Shown: positions 1 to 5,957 of the stretch, piece after piece | How positions within the stretch are numbered: position 1 is the stretch's first letter | Layout of the letters: each line of letters opens with the position of its first letter | Source of the DNA: Bdellovibrionales bacterium | Lineage (GTDB): Bacteria > Bdellovibrionota > Bdellovibrionia > Bdellovibrionales > Bdellovibrionaceae | Length of the DNA stretch: 9,270 nucleotides | Direction of reading: 5' to 3' | Assembly (NCBI GenBank): GCA_027320785.1 | Contig: DAHVKR010000024.1 | Coordinates: 1-9,270 of the forward strand | Position numbers and translations under genes: made by a program | The notes under the pieces: generated by a model | Databases searched by the model: none | Told to the model about the DNA's origin: nothing | The model's input: the letters and a program-made list of their open reading frames with translations, nothing else

Positions 1-36
1 AGAGGTCGAGCAGAGTGTTTCAATCGCATGTTCTCT

Positions 37-97
37 ATTTTGTCAGTCCTTTTGCAGGAGTAGAAGTTTTGGCGAAGACATCTAGACCTGACAAAAT
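37..97. repeat. 10-bp inverted repeat with 41-nt spacer upstream of the flagellar promoter
   Basis: ATTTTGTCAG at 37-46 is exactly complementary to CTGACAAAAT at 88-97. The arms are perfect but widely spaced, so this could be a paired protein-binding site or a long-loop RNA structure belonging to a transcript from further upstream. It lies well upstream of the sigma-54 promoter. No function can be assigned from sequence alone. Confidence 0.4.
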
Positions 98-104
98 TCC
101 AACA

Positions 105-120
105 CTCGACCTATGTCGAG
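105..120. promoter_or_regulatory. Dyad CTCGAC-N4-GTCGAG, candidate activator binding site
   Basis: CTCGAC (105-110) and GTCGAG (115-120) form a perfect 6-bp dyad with a 4-bp spacer. Its centre is about 126 bp upstream of the predicted start site at 239, which is a usual distance for enhancer sites of NtrC-family activators of sigma-54 promoters. Further half-sites occur at 5-10 and 164-169. The dyad overlaps a small hairpin, GAGCC-CTC-GGCTC (118-130). Assignment as an enhancer is inference from position and symmetry. Confidence 0.4.
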
Positions 121-134
121 CCCTCGGCTCTTAT

Positions 135-166
135 GCAAAAAACTTGAGTCCTGAATCAGGGGACTC
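135..166 (-). terminator. Hairpin plus T-run, possible intrinsic terminator on the minus strand
   Basis: Read on the minus strand, GAGTCC and GGACTC (166-161 and 151-146) form a stem enclosing an inner CCTG/CAGG repeat, followed by AAG and six T residues (140-135). This has the layout of a Rho-independent terminator for leftward transcription. No minus-strand gene in the window would need it, so it may stop antisense transcripts. Alternatively the same hairpin may act in a plus-strand RNA, where an A-run precedes it and only a short T-run follows. Confidence 0.35.
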
Positions 167-171
167 GACCT
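163..171. promoter_or_regulatory. Second copy of ACTCGACCT upstream of the sigma-54 promoter
   Basis: ACTCGACCT at 163-171 exactly repeats 104-112. It lies about 72 bp upstream of the predicted start site. With GGTCGAG at 4-10 and GTCGAG at 115-120 it makes four copies of this six-base motif in about 170 bp, far more than chance predicts. It could be an activator half-site; the protein that would bind is unknown. Confidence 0.3.
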
Positions 172-212
172 TTGCTAGACGTATATCAAGTCTTGAAGGA
201 GCTCGTGTAGTG

Positions 213-228
213 TGGCATGCGCGTTGCT
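213..228 (+). promoter_or_regulatory. Sigma-54 (RpoN) promoter of the flagellar operon
   Basis: TGGCATG-N4-TTGCT matches the sigma-54 consensus TGGCACG-N4-TTGCW at all but one position. The invariant GG (214-215) and GC (226-227) have the required 10-bp spacing. This predicts transcription starting near 239 and a leader of about 61 nt before flgF. Rod, ring and hook genes are sigma-54 dependent in many polarly flagellated bacteria, with an NtrC-type activator such as FlrC/FleR/FlgR; which activator works here cannot be told. Confidence 0.85.
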
Positions 229-280
229 TTGCATAGGAGTGAGGGTTCAGTTCATTTATTTGAATGCTATGAAGTGGTCC

Positions 281-303
281 CCATTGAAAAGGAGTTTCGA
301 TGG
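281..303 (+). promoter_or_regulatory. Hairpin enclosing the flgF Shine-Dalgarno and start codon; candidate CsrA site
   Basis: CCATTGAAA (281-289) pairs with TTTCGATGG (295-303) through nine base pairs, eight Watson-Crick and one G-U. The loop is exactly AGGAG (290-294), the Shine-Dalgarno of flgF. The ATG (300-302) is inside the stem. Folding would hide the start codon and present GGA in a pentaloop, the form preferred by CsrA. Initiation control is strongly suggested; CsrA binding is inference supported by similar hairpins at flgM, flgL and csrA. Confidence 0.65.
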
Positions 304-1118
304 CCTTAAAGGGTGTATACACAGCGCTATCAGGAGCAATGGCTCAAAGTACGAAGTTGGATACCATTGCGAACAATATCGCGAACGTCAATACTCCTGG
401 GTACAAACGTGATCAGCAAGTTTTTTCTGAATACCTTACAGCCAATGAAAAAGAACCAACAACAATTCCAATTCCAAGAGATGTGGCGGCAATTGAAAGT
501 TTTTATAATATGCAAGGTGGAGATAAGTCTTACGTTCATGAAAAAGGAACATACACAGATTTCTCTCAAGGAAGTTTGAAAAGAACAGGCGGAAACTTAG
601 ATTTAGCAATTGATGGCCCGGGCTTTTTTGAAGTTTCAACGCCTGGAGGAATTCGCTATACGCGAGCCGGTAATTTCACGATGGATGGCAACGGCCGATT
701 AGTTACAAAAGAAGGATACCCTGTTTTAAAATCAGCAGACCCTGGAACGCCCGAGTCTGAAAGAACCATACAGTTTACGACAGAGGGAAATGTTTCCATC
801 TCTGATAATGGGCAAGTTTTTCAAGGAGAGAACCAATTAGGACAGTTGTCCTTGGTGAATGTGTCGAATCCTGACTCATTGATGAAGATCGGAGCCAATC
901 TTTATGGGCCTCGTCCAACAATGACTCCTCAGCTGAATCCGATTCCTTCGCCTTCTTTAAGGCAGGGATTTATCGAAACAAGTAATGTCAATGTTGTGAC
1001 AGAGATGACAGATATGATTTCCACCCATCGAGTTTTTGAGAGTACCCAGAAGGCTATGAGTGCCTATGACAGCATGGCCGAAAAATTAGTGAATGTTGTA
1101 GGAAAAGTGACACCCTAA
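300..1118 (+). CDS. flgF: Flagellar basal-body distal/proximal rod protein FlgF
   Basis: This is a rod protein of the flagellar basal body, exported through the flagellar type III apparatus and assembled in the periplasm. The N-terminal basal-body rod motif ANNIANVNTPGYK is at residues 24-36, and the family signature LAIDGPGFF at 102-110. The C-terminal domain, SNVNVVTEMTDMI followed by the amphipathic helix, covers about 228-265. Residues 43-90 form a longer linker than in FlgG. The 272-residue length is slightly above the usual 240-250. It is first in the operon, 61 nt after the predicted sigma-54 start, with AAGGAG five bases before the ATG. The FlgF/FlgG family is hard to split by eye; a canonical FlgG follows, so this is named FlgF. 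The ribosome binding site is held in a hairpin. Confidence 0.85.
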   Translation: MALKGVYTALSGAMAQSTKLDTIANNIANVNTPGYKRDQQVFSEYLTANEKEPTTIPIPRDVAAIESFYNMQGGDKSYVHEKGTYTDFSQGSLKRTGGNLDLAIDGPGFFEVSTPGGIRYTRAGNFTMDGNGRLVTKEGYPVLKSADPGTPESERTIQFTTEGNVSISDNGQVFQGENQLGQLSLVNVSNPDSLMKIGANLYGPRPTMTPQLNPIPSPSLRQGFIETSNVNVVTEMTDMISTHRVFESTQKAMSAYDSMAEKLVNVVGKVTP

Positions 1119-1133
1119 CAAAGTAGGTAATGT

Positions 1134-1919
1134 ATGTTGAGAAGTCTTAATACCGCCGCGACTGGAATGGCAGCCCAACAAGAAAATATGGATGTGATTG
1201 CCAATAATATTGCGAACTCGCAAACGGCAGGGTTTAAAAAATCTCGAGCTGAGTTTGAAGACTTACTTTATGATACAAAACGTGAACCTGGGTCTGTTGC
1301 GGGAGCCAATTCTTATTCACCCAACGGTGTTCAAGTAGGTTTGGGAACTCGTACGGCTTCGGTTCAGAAAAACTTTGATGTAGGAAGTGCCATCACGACA
1401 AAAAACCCACTGGATCTTCAAATTGAAGGGCCCGGTTTTTTTCAAATTCTGACTCCAGATGGGCAAACAGCTTACACAAGAGATGGGTCTTTCAAAAAAG
1501 ATGCTCAAGGGCGAGTTGTTGATAAGAATGGAAACTTTCTAGTACCCGAAGTGACAATTCCGCCGGATGCCTCTGGTGTTGAGTTTCGATCCAATGGTGA
1601 AGTTGTTGTCTATCAAGGACCCAACGCTGATCCTTCTACGATTGCGCAGCTGGATATTGTGAATTTTGTGAATCCAGCGGGTTTAAAGTCTCTTGGAAAA
1701 AATCTCTTTGGACAGACACCTGCTAGCGGACAAGCCATCACGAATCGTCCAGGATTAAATGGAGTTGGCTATATTGCTCAAGGACAAATCGAGGCTTCTA
1801 ACGTGAATATTGTGGATGAAATGGTGGATATGATTAAAGCACAACGTGCATTTGAAACTAATAGCAAAGTTATTCAAACATCGGATCAAATGCTTCAATC
1901 TATTAATAGTATGAGATAA
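1134..1919 (+). CDS. flgG: Flagellar distal rod protein FlgG
   Basis: FlgG builds the distal rod, the drive-shaft section that crosses the peptidoglycan and the ring bushings. The opening MLRSLNTAATGMAAQQENMD closely follows the canonical FlgG start. The rod motif ANNIANSQTAGFK spans 23-35 and FEDLLYD 41-47. GLGTRTASVQKNFDVGS (about 69-85) and NPLDLQIEGPGFF (91-103) are FlgG hallmarks. The C-terminal SNVNIVDEMVDMIKAQRAFE helix (about 223-242) completes it. At 261 residues it is the family's usual length with both terminal domains intact. It starts 15 nt after flgF stops, with a modest AGTAGG ribosome site. The pair flgF-flgG is conserved widely. Confidence 0.95.
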   Translation: MLRSLNTAATGMAAQQENMDVIANNIANSQTAGFKKSRAEFEDLLYDTKREPGSVAGANSYSPNGVQVGLGTRTASVQKNFDVGSAITTKNPLDLQIEGPGFFQILTPDGQTAYTRDGSFKKDAQGRVVDKNGNFLVPEVTIPPDASGVEFRSNGEVVVYQGPNADPSTIAQLDIVNFVNPAGLKSLGKNLFGQTPASGQAITNRPGLNGVGYIAQGQIEASNVNIVDEMVDMIKAQRAFETNSKVIQTSDQMLQSINSMR

Positions 1920-1924
1920 CACGA

Positions 1925-2833
1925 ATGAAAAAAATAGCGATCTGTTTTTTTAGCTTAATTTTATCTGTGATAGCTTCGGCTAAAACTGAAGTCCAGATGA
2001 AAACTTCTATTGAGGTCAGTCGTGCTATTGTACTTCAATTGGAAGACATTGTTATTTTGAAAAATCAGACTCCTGATACGATACGTTCTGTCTTGGACAT
2101 GGATCTTCCTTTCCATAAAGAAACGATATCGAAGCTAGAAATTTTAGACTGGATGAAGAAAGCCATGGAAGAGCGTCCCGACTTACGACATCTTTCATTT
2201 ATTATTCCAGAACAAATTCATATTACAGAGACTGTGGGACTGTCTAAACTACAAATACAAGAACGACTAGAGAATCGACTAACATTAAAATGCTCTGATT
2301 GTCGATTTCGTGTCAGCATATCGAATCTTCCAGAGATTCATGTTTCGACAGTCAGCTTGGAGTGGCGAGATATTCCAACTTCAGGCGCCTTTATGTTACC
2401 CGTGATGTCTACAGATGGGCAGAACCTAAGCTGGATCAGTGGGCAAATAAAAGCGCAAAGACAAGTTGTGAAGACAGCTAGAGTACTGCGTATTGGTGAT
2501 ACGCTTGTCGATTCGGATCTAACTCTAGATACGATGGACGTAACATTTTCAAAAGATTTTTATACTAAGAAAAAAGACATCGTTGGGAAAAAAGTATCTC
2601 GCTATATTATGACGGGCACAATGCTTTCGTCTCAAGATATTCAACGGGATTACGCCGTCAGACAGGGCCAGATGGTTAAAGCCGTTACTGGAAATGAAAG
2701 TTTCGAAGTCAGTCTTCCCACGATGGCTCAAGAATCTGGAATTGTGGGTGATGTGATTCGAATTCGAAATTTGTCGAATCAAAAAATGATGTCAGGTCGA
2801 ATTATGGATAAAGGAATTGTGAGAATCGAATGA
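1925..2833 (+). CDS. flgA: FlgA, periplasmic chaperone for P-ring assembly
   Basis: FlgA helps FlgI polymerise into the P-ring around the rod in the periplasm. A Sec signal peptide is visible, with lysines at 2-3, a hydrophobic core at 4-17 and likely cleavage after ASA (about residue 19). The C-terminal SAF-like region (about 182-302) shows the family pattern: RVLRIGDTLVDSDL, the KKDIVGKKVSRYIMTGTML segment, and GIVGDVIRIRNLSNQKMMSGRI near the end. At 302 residues it is longer than enteric FlgA (about 219), with an extra N-terminal region at 20-180. Cysteines 123 and 126 form a CxxC that could make a disulfide after export. It starts 5 nt after flgG stops and overlaps flgH by 4 nt, so translation is probably coupled. 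The ribosome site is weak. Confidence 0.85.
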   Translation: MKKIAICFFSLILSVIASAKTEVQMKTSIEVSRAIVLQLEDIVILKNQTPDTIRSVLDMDLPFHKETISKLEILDWMKKAMEERPDLRHLSFIIPEQIHITETVGLSKLQIQERLENRLTLKCSDCRFRVSISNLPEIHVSTVSLEWRDIPTSGAFMLPVMSTDGQNLSWISGQIKAQRQVVKTARVLRIGDTLVDSDLTLDTMDVTFSKDFYTKKKDIVGKKVSRYIMTGTMLSSQDIQRDYAVRQGQMVKAVTGNESFEVSLPTMAQESGIVGDVIRIRNLSNQKMMSGRIMDKGIVRIE

Positions 2834-3585
2834 ATAAGTTGAGTTTAATGTTACTTCCTTTTTTATTAGTGGGCTGTGCCTCCTTCAAACAGTGGTTTGG
2901 GGATAATGTGAGTGAAAATGTTCCCTTTATTAGCCCCGAGCCGGGCTTGAAATACTCAGAAACGCCCCAAGCCGGAAGCCCTCAAGATCGTGAGTATAAA
3001 AGAATGACTCGCGCGCGCATGGAGGCCGAGTCAGACTTGGGTTCTAGCGCAGGAAGCCTTTGGCAAATGGAAGGTCAAACTTCTTATATGTTTGCTCAAA
3101 ACAAGTCTCGTAAAGAAGGTGATGCTCTTACGATTAAACTTGAAGGTATGGCCATGAAACAGGTTGAAACAAAAGCTAACAATATCCGAACTCTGCTAAA
3201 AGAGTTAGAAGCGGAAGAAGCACGCAGAAGAAGCCAAAGCATGAATCCAGCACTTGCTCAGAATCAGCCTAATAATAAAGCGACTGATGCGCAGGCAACT
3301 CGTGCCCCAGCTTCGAAAACTGAAAAACCAAAAGAAGAAAAAATTGATTTATCCGATGTTCAAAACATTCAATCAAAGATTGTTGAGAAGTTACCTGATG
3401 GTAATTACCGCATTAAAGGATCTCAGCCTTTTGTCATCGATAAGAAAGAGTACAAGGTTATTATTTCAGGAATTTTAAAAGCTGAAGATTTTAACGATGC
3501 GGGAACAAGTTCAGATAAACTTATTGATCCACAATACGATGTGGTCAGTATTAGAAGGGCCGTAAAAGATGAAAATATCTATTAA
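2830..3585 (+). CDS. flgH: FlgH, outer-membrane L-ring lipoprotein
   Basis: FlgH forms the L-ring, the outer-membrane bushing of the flagellar motor. A short lipoprotein signal ends in the lipobox LVGC, so Cys16 should be lipidated. The conserved block SLWQMEGQTSYMFAQ followed by EGDALTIKLEG (about 76-106) matches the FlgH core, and LPDGNYRIKG...YKVIISGILKAEDF (about 188-221) matches the second half. Residues 133-172 form a low-complexity linker rich in Gln, Asn, Ala and Lys. The C-terminus, after LIDPQYDVVSIRR, lacks the GW...F...PF ending of typical FlgH, so it is divergent there. It overlaps flgA by 4 nt and flgI by 17 nt. Confidence 0.88.
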   Translation: MNKLSLMLLPFLLVGCASFKQWFGDNVSENVPFISPEPGLKYSETPQAGSPQDREYKRMTRARMEAESDLGSSAGSLWQMEGQTSYMFAQNKSRKEGDALTIKLEGMAMKQVETKANNIRTLLKELEAEEARRRSQSMNPALAQNQPNNKATDAQATRAPASKTEKPKEEKIDLSDVQNIQSKIVEKLPDGNYRIKGSQPFVIDKKEYKVIISGILKAEDFNDAGTSSDKLIDPQYDVVSIRRAVKDENIY

Positions 3586-4579
3586 GATTTTAATTTTACT
3601 TTTTTTGGCTTTTCAAGCCGAAGCGGCACGCCTAAAGGATATCGCCAGTATTCGAGGTGTTCGTGAAAATCAATTAATTGGTTACGGGATAGTGGTAGGT
3701 CTTAAAGGAACAGGGGATGGAAAAAGTGAGTTTACAACGAAGTCCTTAGTGCGAATGCTGGATAAGTTAGGAGTTAAACTCGAGAATAAAGATATTACGA
3801 GTAAGAATGTGGCGGCCGTAATAATTTCGGCACAACTACCACCATTTGCTAAGGCAGGTAATCCTCTTGATATTACAGTAAGTTCAATAGGGGATGCTTC
3901 GAGTCTTCAAGGTGGAACGCTTCTGATGTCTCCCTTAAGGGCAGCAAATGATCAAGTTTATGCGGTTGCTCAAGGAACAGTTCTGATTAGTGGCGATGGT
4001 AAAGACATTCATCCAACATCAGGTCGTATTCCCAATGGAGCTATCATTGAAAAAGATATCCAGGCAGATTTTTCGAATCGTAAAATGTTTCGCATGACTT
4101 TACATAACCCTGATTTCACAACGGCTGCGCGTACAGCCTTGACCATAAATAAGGAACTGGGCGGGCAGTATGCGACTGCGAAAGACGCGGGCACAATTGA
4201 TATCGTAACTCCAAATGCGTATGAGAACCGTGGCGTTGAATTGATGGCAACAATTGAATCCATAGAAATTAACCCAGATCAAAAAGCAGTTGTCGTAATT
4301 AATGAAAAAACAGGAACGGTTGTAATCGGTGATAAAGTTAGAGTTTCTCGAGTAGCTATTAGTCATGGAACTTTGTCGGTGAAAGTTGAGCCCCCGGCTG
4401 GTGCTACGGCAGGTAAAAAAGGAAAAGAGGAGCACGTGGCCATCATTGATGGGGGTGTGAGCGTCGGAGACCTTGTGCAGTCACTAAACAAATTAGGAGT
4501 TACGCCAAAGGACCTGATAACTATACTTCAGTCCATCAAGGCAGCTGGAGCTTTGCACGGGGAATTGGAGATTTTGTAA
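3569..4579 (+). CDS. flgI: FlgI, periplasmic P-ring protein
   Basis: FlgI polymerises into the P-ring, anchored in the peptidoglycan layer. The signal peptide is residues 1-19, with likely cleavage after AEA. The mature protein opens with RLKDIASIRGVRENQLIGYG then VVGLKGTGDG, a near-canonical FlgI start. The C-terminus LGVTPKDLITILQSIKAAG continuing to ALHGELEIL is equally typical. Length (336) fits the family, slightly below the enteric form. The start codon lies inside the end of flgH (17-nt overlap), preceded by AGAAGGG at 3553-3559 with suitable spacing. Its stop overlaps the next start in a TAATG. No oddities in the core were seen. Confidence 0.95.
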   Translation: MKISIKILILLFLAFQAEAARLKDIASIRGVRENQLIGYGIVVGLKGTGDGKSEFTTKSLVRMLDKLGVKLENKDITSKNVAAVIISAQLPPFAKAGNPLDITVSSIGDASSLQGGTLLMSPLRAANDQVYAVAQGTVLISGDGKDIHPTSGRIPNGAIIEKDIQADFSNRKMFRMTLHNPDFTTAARTALTINKELGGQYATAKDAGTIDIVTPNAYENRGVELMATIESIEINPDQKAVVVINEKTGTVVIGDKVRVSRVAISHGTLSVKVEPPAGATAGKKGKEEHVAIIDGGVSVGDLVQSLNKLGVTPKDLITILQSIKAAGALHGELEIL

Positions 4580-4869
4580 TGAATGTGTTTCGAAATGAAA
4601 CGCGTAATGTTAAACTTTTAAATGTAGTGATTAATGTCGCTTGCAAGACATGGATGTTTTGTGAGCGTGGGGAGGGTGAGGAAGAGATCGAAAACCAAGG
4701 ATGGTCAAGAGTCAAAGTTTCTTCGCAGGGAACAGATTTAGAAGGTCAGTGGCCACTCAGGATGAGAGCCAATGAGGCCTATCAAAAGTTAAGTACAGGA
4801 TGTACGAAAGACTCTAACTCAACTCCCCTTTTTTCTTCCTTACAAAATTTGGTGATCCATCATGATTAA
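4579..4869 (+). CDS. Small unknown protein between FlgI and FlgJ
   Basis: I do not recognise this 96-residue protein. Its start overlaps the flgI stop as TAATG, with TTGGAG at 4565-4570 as a plausible ribosome site, and its end overlaps the flgJ start by 8 nt. That double overlap fills the whole flgI-flgJ interval and supports real, coupled translation. The N-terminal 10-22 segment is mildly hydrophobic but no clear signal peptide or membrane helix is seen. There are three cysteines (22, 28, 75), an acidic patch GEGEEEIE (31-38) and a Ser/Thr-rich tail. It could be a lineage-specific motor accessory, a FlgJ-related factor, or a decayed spacer read only for coupling. Confidence 0.5.
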   Translation: MNVFRNETRNVKLLNVVINVACKTWMFCERGEGEEEIENQGWSRVKVSSQGTDLEGQWPLRMRANEAYQKLSTGCTKDSNSTPLFSSLQNLVIHHD

Positions 4870-5548
4870 GAAAATGGATGGCTTTCCACTTCAAGCTCAA
4901 GTCAAGGCCGCTCAAAATTCACCGATTGAGTCCACTTCAGGAAATCCTGAGCTCGATAAAAAATTTAAAGAAGTTTCTCGCATGTATGAAAAGCAATTCC
5001 TGCGGGAAATGATGAAAGCCATGCGGTCGACCGTAACAGAGTCGGGTTTAATCAAAGTCAGCCAGGGCGAAAAAATATTTCGTGAAAAACTAGATGATGA
5101 GTATGTGGAAAAGTGGGGGGATAAGGGTGGAATCGGATTATCTGACTTGATCTACGAACAGCTTGTTTTTCATTATGGATCTCGAATGCCAGTGAATAAG
5201 CCTAAAGGTCCTCTTCACCTAGATGAGAAATCAAATTTTACATTAAAAAGAGGAATTAGCCCCAAAAGTTCAGAAGGTGCTCAGACCCTCGAGTTTACGC
5301 GTAAAAATGAAGCTTCGGTCCAACCTGAAAAAGTCGTCGCTCCGTGGGGTGGACTTTTGAAAAAGAAGCTAGACCTGGGCCCCCAGCAGACCTTCCTCGA
5401 GATGTGGCATGATAACGGGCTTAAAAGTCGATTTGTTTTGAATGGATCAACGGAAGCTTTGAAGGTCGGGCAAAATTTACAAGAAGGCGAAGGTCTGGGG
5501 TACCTCAGTCCGGAGACAAAAAACTTCTTTTGGAATGTCTCAATGTGA
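4862..5548 (+). CDS. flgJ: FlgJ rod-cap/scaffold protein with a degenerate M23-like C-terminus
   Basis: The N-terminal half is the rod-binding domain of FlgJ, the scaffold on which rod subunits assemble. Residues about 34-102 carry the signature MYEKQFLREMMKAMR...GEKIFREKLDDEY and GLSDLIYEQL. There is no GH73 glucosaminidase domain as in enteric FlgJ. Instead residues about 155-228 follow the pattern of the M23/LytM fold: KVVAPWGG, then WHDNGLKSRFVL, then ALKVGQNLQEGEGLGYL, then a final strand FFWNVSM. The zinc-binding histidines of M23 peptidases are missing (the HxH position reads FFW), so it would be inactive. The M23 call is my own pattern reading. The start at 4862 is supported by GGTGA at 4851-4855. 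Confidence 0.82.
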   Translation: MIKKMDGFPLQAQVKAAQNSPIESTSGNPELDKKFKEVSRMYEKQFLREMMKAMRSTVTESGLIKVSQGEKIFREKLDDEYVEKWGDKGGIGLSDLIYEQLVFHYGSRMPVNKPKGPLHLDEKSNFTLKRGISPKSSEGAQTLEFTRKNEASVQPEKVVAPWGGLLKKKLDLGPQQTFLEMWHDNGLKSRFVLNGSTEALKVGQNLQEGEGLGYLSPETKNFFWNVSM

Positions 5549-5563
5549 TACACTGAGAGTGTA
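5549..5563 (+). promoter_or_regulatory. 6-bp hairpin immediately after the flgJ stop
   Basis: TACACT (5549-5554) and AGTGTA (5558-5563) form a perfect stem around GAG, starting at the base after the flgJ stop codon. No T-run follows, so it is not an intrinsic terminator. It could be an operator, an RNA stability element, or a structure that uncouples flgM translation from flgJ. Confidence 0.35.
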
Positions 5564-5573
5564 AATTAATTTA

Positions 5574-5586
5574 AGGCAGGAGGCCT
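5574..5586 (+). promoter_or_regulatory. AGGAG-loop hairpin at the flgM ribosome binding site; candidate CsrA site
   Basis: AGGC (5574-5577) pairs with GCCT (5583-5586), leaving AGGAG (5578-5582), the flgM Shine-Dalgarno, as the loop. The start codon follows at 5589. The stem is short but has three G-C pairs. The same pentaloop occurs at flgF and csrA. CsrA binding would block ribosomes and lower FlgM; this is inference. Confidence 0.5.
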
Positions 5587-5588
5587 CG

Positions 5589-5918
5589 ATGAAAATAACC
5601 CACAATAAAATCGGTCAAAAACTGAATCTGACGGATTCAGGAAGAACTGATAAACTCGGTGAGAAAAAAATTTCGGGGCAAAGAGAATCTTCTGTCGCAT
5701 CAGATAAGCTAGCGGATGTTGTGGGTGCTGCGCGAGTTGATGTTTCTCCAAAGGCACAAGAAGCGAAACGGATCAAAGAACTCGCTATGGCAGCTCCTGA
5801 TGTGGATGCTGAAAAAGTCGCCCACTTTCGACGTTTAATTGATTCTGGTCAATACAAAGTCGATTCGCAAGCTGTAGCGGACCGCATGGTTGATGACCAT
5901 CTTGAAGCAAAAAATTAA
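5589..5918 (+). CDS. flgM: FlgM, anti-sigma-28 factor
   Basis: FlgM binds sigma-28 (FliA) in the cytoplasm until the hook-basal body is complete, then is exported so late genes turn on. The N-terminus (MKITHNKIG) and a variable Ser/Lys-rich stretch to about 45 are followed by the family's sigma-binding core. This contains VDVSPKAQEAKRIKELA (50-66) and PDVDAEKVAHFRRLIDSGQY continuing to KVD (70-92), the FlgM hallmark. The 109-residue length is normal to slightly long. It follows flgJ after 40 nt and precedes flgN, the usual flgMN pairing. AGGAGG at 5578-5583 gives a strong ribosome site, partly held in a hairpin. No separate sigma-28 promoter was found in front. Confidence 0.9.
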   Translation: MKITHNKIGQKLNLTDSGRTDKLGEKKISGQRESSVASDKLADVVGAARVDVSPKAQEAKRIKELAMAAPDVDAEKVAHFRRLIDSGQYKVDSQAVADRMVDDHLEAKN

Positions 5919-5932
5919 CTATAACACCATGA

Positions 5933-5945
5933 TGGCTGGATGCCA
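5933..5945 (+). promoter_or_regulatory. TGGAT-loop hairpin in the flgM-flgN gap; candidate CsrA site
   Basis: TGGC (5933-5936) pairs with GCCA (5942-5945) around the loop TGGAT, 12 nt before the flgN start and just upstream of its AGGTG ribosome site. A GGA exposed in a five-base loop fits CsrA recognition. An alternative fold, CTGG-ATG-CCAG, competes with it, so support is weaker than at flgF or csrA. Confidence 0.35.
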
Positions 5946-5957
5946 GATAGGTGAGGC

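Noticed and set aside
118..130. Hairpin GAGCC-CTC-GGCTC as a plus-strand terminator
   Set aside because: Only TT-A-T follows, not a T-run, and no gene end is visible before it. It overlaps the CTCGAC dyad and is better seen as part of that cluster.
15..236. A 73-residue open frame in the upstream region
   Set aside because: It runs through the activator motif cluster, the hairpins and the sigma-54 promoter, has no ribosome site and its product resembles nothing I know.
4100..4435. A 111-residue minus-strand frame inside flgI
   Set aside because: It is the shadow of a highly conserved FlgI region, has no family resemblance and no promoter or ribosome site.
5530..5554. A sigma-70 promoter for flgM (TTGGAA with GATACA or TACACT)
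   Set aside because: The spacers are 11 and 13 bp, too short for sigma-70, and the matches are poor.
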